From NCBI GenBank assembly GCA_905233565.1, contig CAJOCL010000001.1, forward strand, positions 62,001-126,000: a stretch of 64,000 nt of DNA, read 5' to 3'. Source of the stretch: an uncultured Synergistales bacterium (GTDB taxonomy: Bacteria; Synergistota; Synergistia; Synergistales; Aminobacteriaceae). A program made the translations under genes and the position numbers. Positions 61,878 to 64,000 of the stretch are shown one piece after another. The notes under the pieces are model-generated. The model had not been told where the DNA came from and did not search any database. It was given only the letters and a program-made list of their open reading frames with translations. The first letter of the stretch is position 1; each line of letters opens with the position of its first letter.

Positions 61878-62778
61878 TATTTTACGAAGGGAATTTATTT
61901 ATCTCTGGTACTATTTCACTCTTCAGCTTGAGCAGATTTATGCTTATTGGCTGTGGGGTATGGCTATAGGATCGTTTGTTTCAGTTTTCGGGAAAAATAA
62001 GATTCACGGCCTTTTTGCCTCAATGAGTGAAAAAAGAATGAGCGTTTTCGGGATTGTTCCGGCCTGCATTCTCGGCATAGCTTCACCGCTGTGCATGTAC
62101 GGGACAATTCCGATCGCCGCTTCATTCAGTGAAAAGGGAATGCGTGAAGACTGGCTTGCATCGTTCATGATGGCTTCAATCCTTCTGAACCCTCAGTTAA
62201 TCGTCTACAGTTCGGCACTCGGGAAAACTGCACTGACCGTGAGAATATTATCCTGTTTCTTCTGCGGTATTTCTGCAGGTCTTGCGGTTAATGTTTACGG
62301 GAAATTAACGGGTAAAAAGTTCTTCAGCTTTTCAGGATTTTACGAAATTTCAAACCGCGACACTGACCCGAATATTTTTATGCGTTACGTTAAAAATTTC
62401 GGGCGCAATGTCAAAGCTACTGGAATATATTTCCTTGCAGGTATATTTCTGACCGCGCTTTTTATGCGTTACGTTCCCGGTGAGAGTTTTGCGAGGCTTT
62501 TCGGACGTAAAAACGGGTTCGGCGTTCTCATGGCCGCAACTATAGGCGTTCCGTTATATGCCTGCGGAGGGGGCACGATTCCGCTGTTAATTCAATGGCT
62601 TGCTGACGGTATGAGTTTGGCAAGTGCAAGCGCGTTCATGATTACGGGGCCAGCAACGAAAATTACAAATTTAGGAGCGTTAAAAATCGTTCTTAACGGC
62701 CGCAAATTTATAGCTTATCTGACTTTTATTATTCTCTACTCACTTGTTAATGCTCTTTTTGTTGAATTTTTGTTCTGA
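61870..62778 (+). CDS. Membrane permease, DUF318/ArsP-like
   Basis: 302 residues with about eight membrane helices. It has the two-fold repeat of the PF03773 family: GIASPLCMYGTIPIAASFSEKG in the first half and GVPLYACGGGTIPLL in the second. ArsP and relatives export organoarsenicals or other small solutes; this member's solute is unknown. TTG 61870 is the only early start in frame and overlaps the DUF362 stop. The pair is therefore a coupled unit. Its last 43 nt overlap the convergent kinase gene. Confidence 0.85.
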   Translation: MINILRREFIYLWYYFTLQLEQIYAYWLWGMAIGSFVSVFGKNKIHGLFASMSEKRMSVFGIVPACILGIASPLCMYGTIPIAASFSEKGMREDWLASFMMASILLNPQLIVYSSALGKTALTVRILSCFFCGISAGLAVNVYGKLTGKKFFSFSGFYEISNRDTDPNIFMRYVKNFGRNVKATGIYFLAGIFLTALFMRYVPGESFARLFGRKNGFGVLMAATIGVPLYACGGGTIPLLIQWLADGMSLASASAFMITGPATKITNLGALKIVLNGRKFIAYLTFIILYSLVNALFVEFLF

Positions 62779-64000
62779 GCAGCGGTCAACGCACAGCCTG
62801 AAGCCGCTTCTTCTGAGTATCTCGCCAAGTTTTCAGTCAGTCCGAATAACAGTGATGCCGTCTTCCGCATTACTTCGTTATTCCTCATGCCGTTGCCTGA
62901 AACGTAAAGGCTTCCTGCCTCAATGCCCGTTATCATTTTCATCTGTTCATACATTGATTTAAGCTCCGAGATTATGCCCCTGATTACTCCTACGGTGAAT
63001 GCGCCGGCGCAGAAATTTTCCGCACTTATCCCCGTTATGCTTCCCGTAATATCGGGCTGTGTTCTCGTTCCGTTGAAACGTGTGTCGACATTCCACGCTT
63101 TTCCCAGTCCGCAGGATTTCAGGAAATCAGCCGCTTTTTCGTTCATAATTCCGTAGCAGTCATTGCCTGCAATTTCCCTGAAAAGCCCTTCAAGCATTGC
63201 ATAAGCCCTCCCCCCGCAAAGTGCTGAACCTGACAAAATATAATTATCACCGAACGGCCTGATCTCTATATCACTATGGACATCAGAAAATTCACGAATC
63301 ATTAATGAAACCTGGGAACCCGTCCCAACGTTCAGGAGAAGAACATTCCCTGAATTTTCACCGCCCGTTGCCCCCATGAAGCACGCCTGATTATCGCCCA
63401 TTGAACAGATTACCGGCACTCCGTCTTTAGTATGTCCGACAGCCTCATAATTTTTCACTGTTTCGGGAATGTATGAGAGATTTACGCCCGAACTTGATAA
63501 CGCGTCATTCATGAAAATTTTATTTTTAACGTCATATCCTCCCATACCTGCGGCCATGTCAGGCGAAAGAACAGGGCTTTTATTTCCGCATAGCCTCATC
63601 GCTATATAGTCGCTCATCGTCGTGAATTTCACGGCATTGCTTGGAATTTTCCCGCTCTCCTGAAGGTATAAATGTGTTCCCATTCCGTAACCTTTTGGAA
63701 CGTTCAGGCCGTTTTCTTTCAGGATTTCACAGGCCGTCTTTCCGTCATGATTTTTCAGGCTTAAACTTCCGCTGTTGTCCTGCCATGTGTAAAGGGGGCT
63801 TGCTGATTTCCCGTTTTTGTCAACATAAAGTATTCCGTGCATTTGTCCCGTTAAGCCTATAGCTGAGGGCTTTTCACCGCCGAAATTTTTAACTAAGTCA
63901 TCAACATTTGAAAATACTAAATCCGCTATGCGTTCGGGATTTTGAATTTTGCTCCCTTCAGATTCTCCCGTTATGAATGCCCCGTGCTTTATCGTTCTGC
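62736..64000 (-). CDS. FGGY-family sugar kinase, N-terminus beyond window
   Basis: The frame is open to the right edge, so the N-terminus is cut off. The conserved LTGQMHG motif of FGGY kinases lies near the start of the visible part. The following stretches (TGSQVSL, the phosphate-binding region; CGGRAYAMLEG; and VSGNGMRNNEVMRK, the adenosine-binding site) place it near sedoheptulokinase or xylulokinase. It phosphorylates a sugar, feeding the pentose-phosphate pathway. The substrate cannot be fixed. Its last 43 nt overlap the permease gene head-on. Confidence 0.88.
   Translation of the reverse strand, partial: RTIKHGAFITGESEGSKIQNPERIADLVFSNVDDLVKNFGGEKPSAIGLTGQMHGILYVDKNGKSASPLYTWQDNSGSLSLKNHDGKTACEILKENGLNVPKGYGMGTHLYLQESGKIPSNAVKFTTMSDYIAMRLCGNKSPVLSPDMAAGMGGYDVKNKIFMNDALSSSGVNLSYIPETVKNYEAVGHTKDGVPVICSMGDNQACFMGATGGENSGNVLLLNVGTGSQVSLMIREFSDVHSDIEIRPFGDNYILSGSALCGGRAYAMLEGLFREIAGNDCYGIMNEKAADFLKSCGLGKAWNVDTRFNGTRTQPDITGSITGISAENFCAGAFTVGVIRGIISELKSMYEQMKMITGIEAGSLYVSGNGMRNNEVMRKTASLLFGLTENLARYSEEAASGCALTAAQNKNSTKRALTSE

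Overview
The window reads as chromosomal DNA from an anaerobic, flagellated bacterium of the phylum Synergistota. The strongest marker is a secreted protein at 48864-50832 that ends in a Synerg-CTERM-like sorting tail (SGGC, a hydrophobic helix, then KRKR). The flagellar export genes, citrate lyase, an anaerobic double-cubane-type reductase, glutamate dehydrogenase and iron-sulphur aldo-keto reductase suit an amino-acid or organic-acid fermenter. The phylum call rests on these features and not on any database comparison.

Layout. 1-4323 (minus): a partial AAA+ ATPase, then an operon of cation/proton antiporter, J-domain protein and secreted protein. 4510-8574 (plus): rpsO, rpmE, terminator, thyX, a DUF1385 membrane protein, prfA and prmC. 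8643-13401 (plus): flagellar switch and export genes fliY, cheY, fliO, fliP, fliQ, fliR and flhB. 13440-15053 (minus): a DEAD-box RNA helicase. 15148-24344 (plus): division and wall genes rsmH, ftsL-like, ftsI, murE and murF, running without a gap into the dTDP-rhamnose genes rmlA, rmlD, rmlC and rmlB. 24396-28607: a very large fused RecQ-like/UvrD/nuclease protein. 28679-32037: an aldo-keto reductase, an orphan BrnA-like protein, two cobalamin nucleotide-loop genes and a HAD phosphatase. 32091-35825 (minus): a ferredoxin, a DUF364-type protein, a glycosyltransferase and an ABC-F ATPase.

35919-40716 (plus) is an AT-rich surface-polymer locus: a CDP-glycerol/ribitol-type polymer transferase, an IspD/TarI cytidylyltransferase, a DinJ-YafQ toxin-antitoxin pair, a polysaccharide pyruvyl transferase and an epimerase. 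groES-groEL follows under a CIRCE operator. A solute-binding protein with apparently permuted lobes (42932-43849) is followed by a graveyard of three broken genes (44066-45530). Then come citDEF (45639-48436, minus), a small 63-residue gene, and the Synerg-CTERM gene, which is split by an exact 13-bp tandem duplication. 51004-55455 holds gcvH, a radical SAM enzyme, a double-cubane reductase homologue, a thioesterase and glutamate dehydrogenase. 55546-58712 (minus) pairs a ParA ATPase with a secreted TPR protein. The window closes with glgB, a secreted DUF362 protein, a permease and a partial FGGY sugar kinase.

No rRNA, tRNA, CRISPR array or insertion sequence was recognised. No stretch longer than about 220 bases lacks a gene or gene remnant. 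Start codons were chosen from ribosome binding sites and family N-termini, so several genes begin at TTG.
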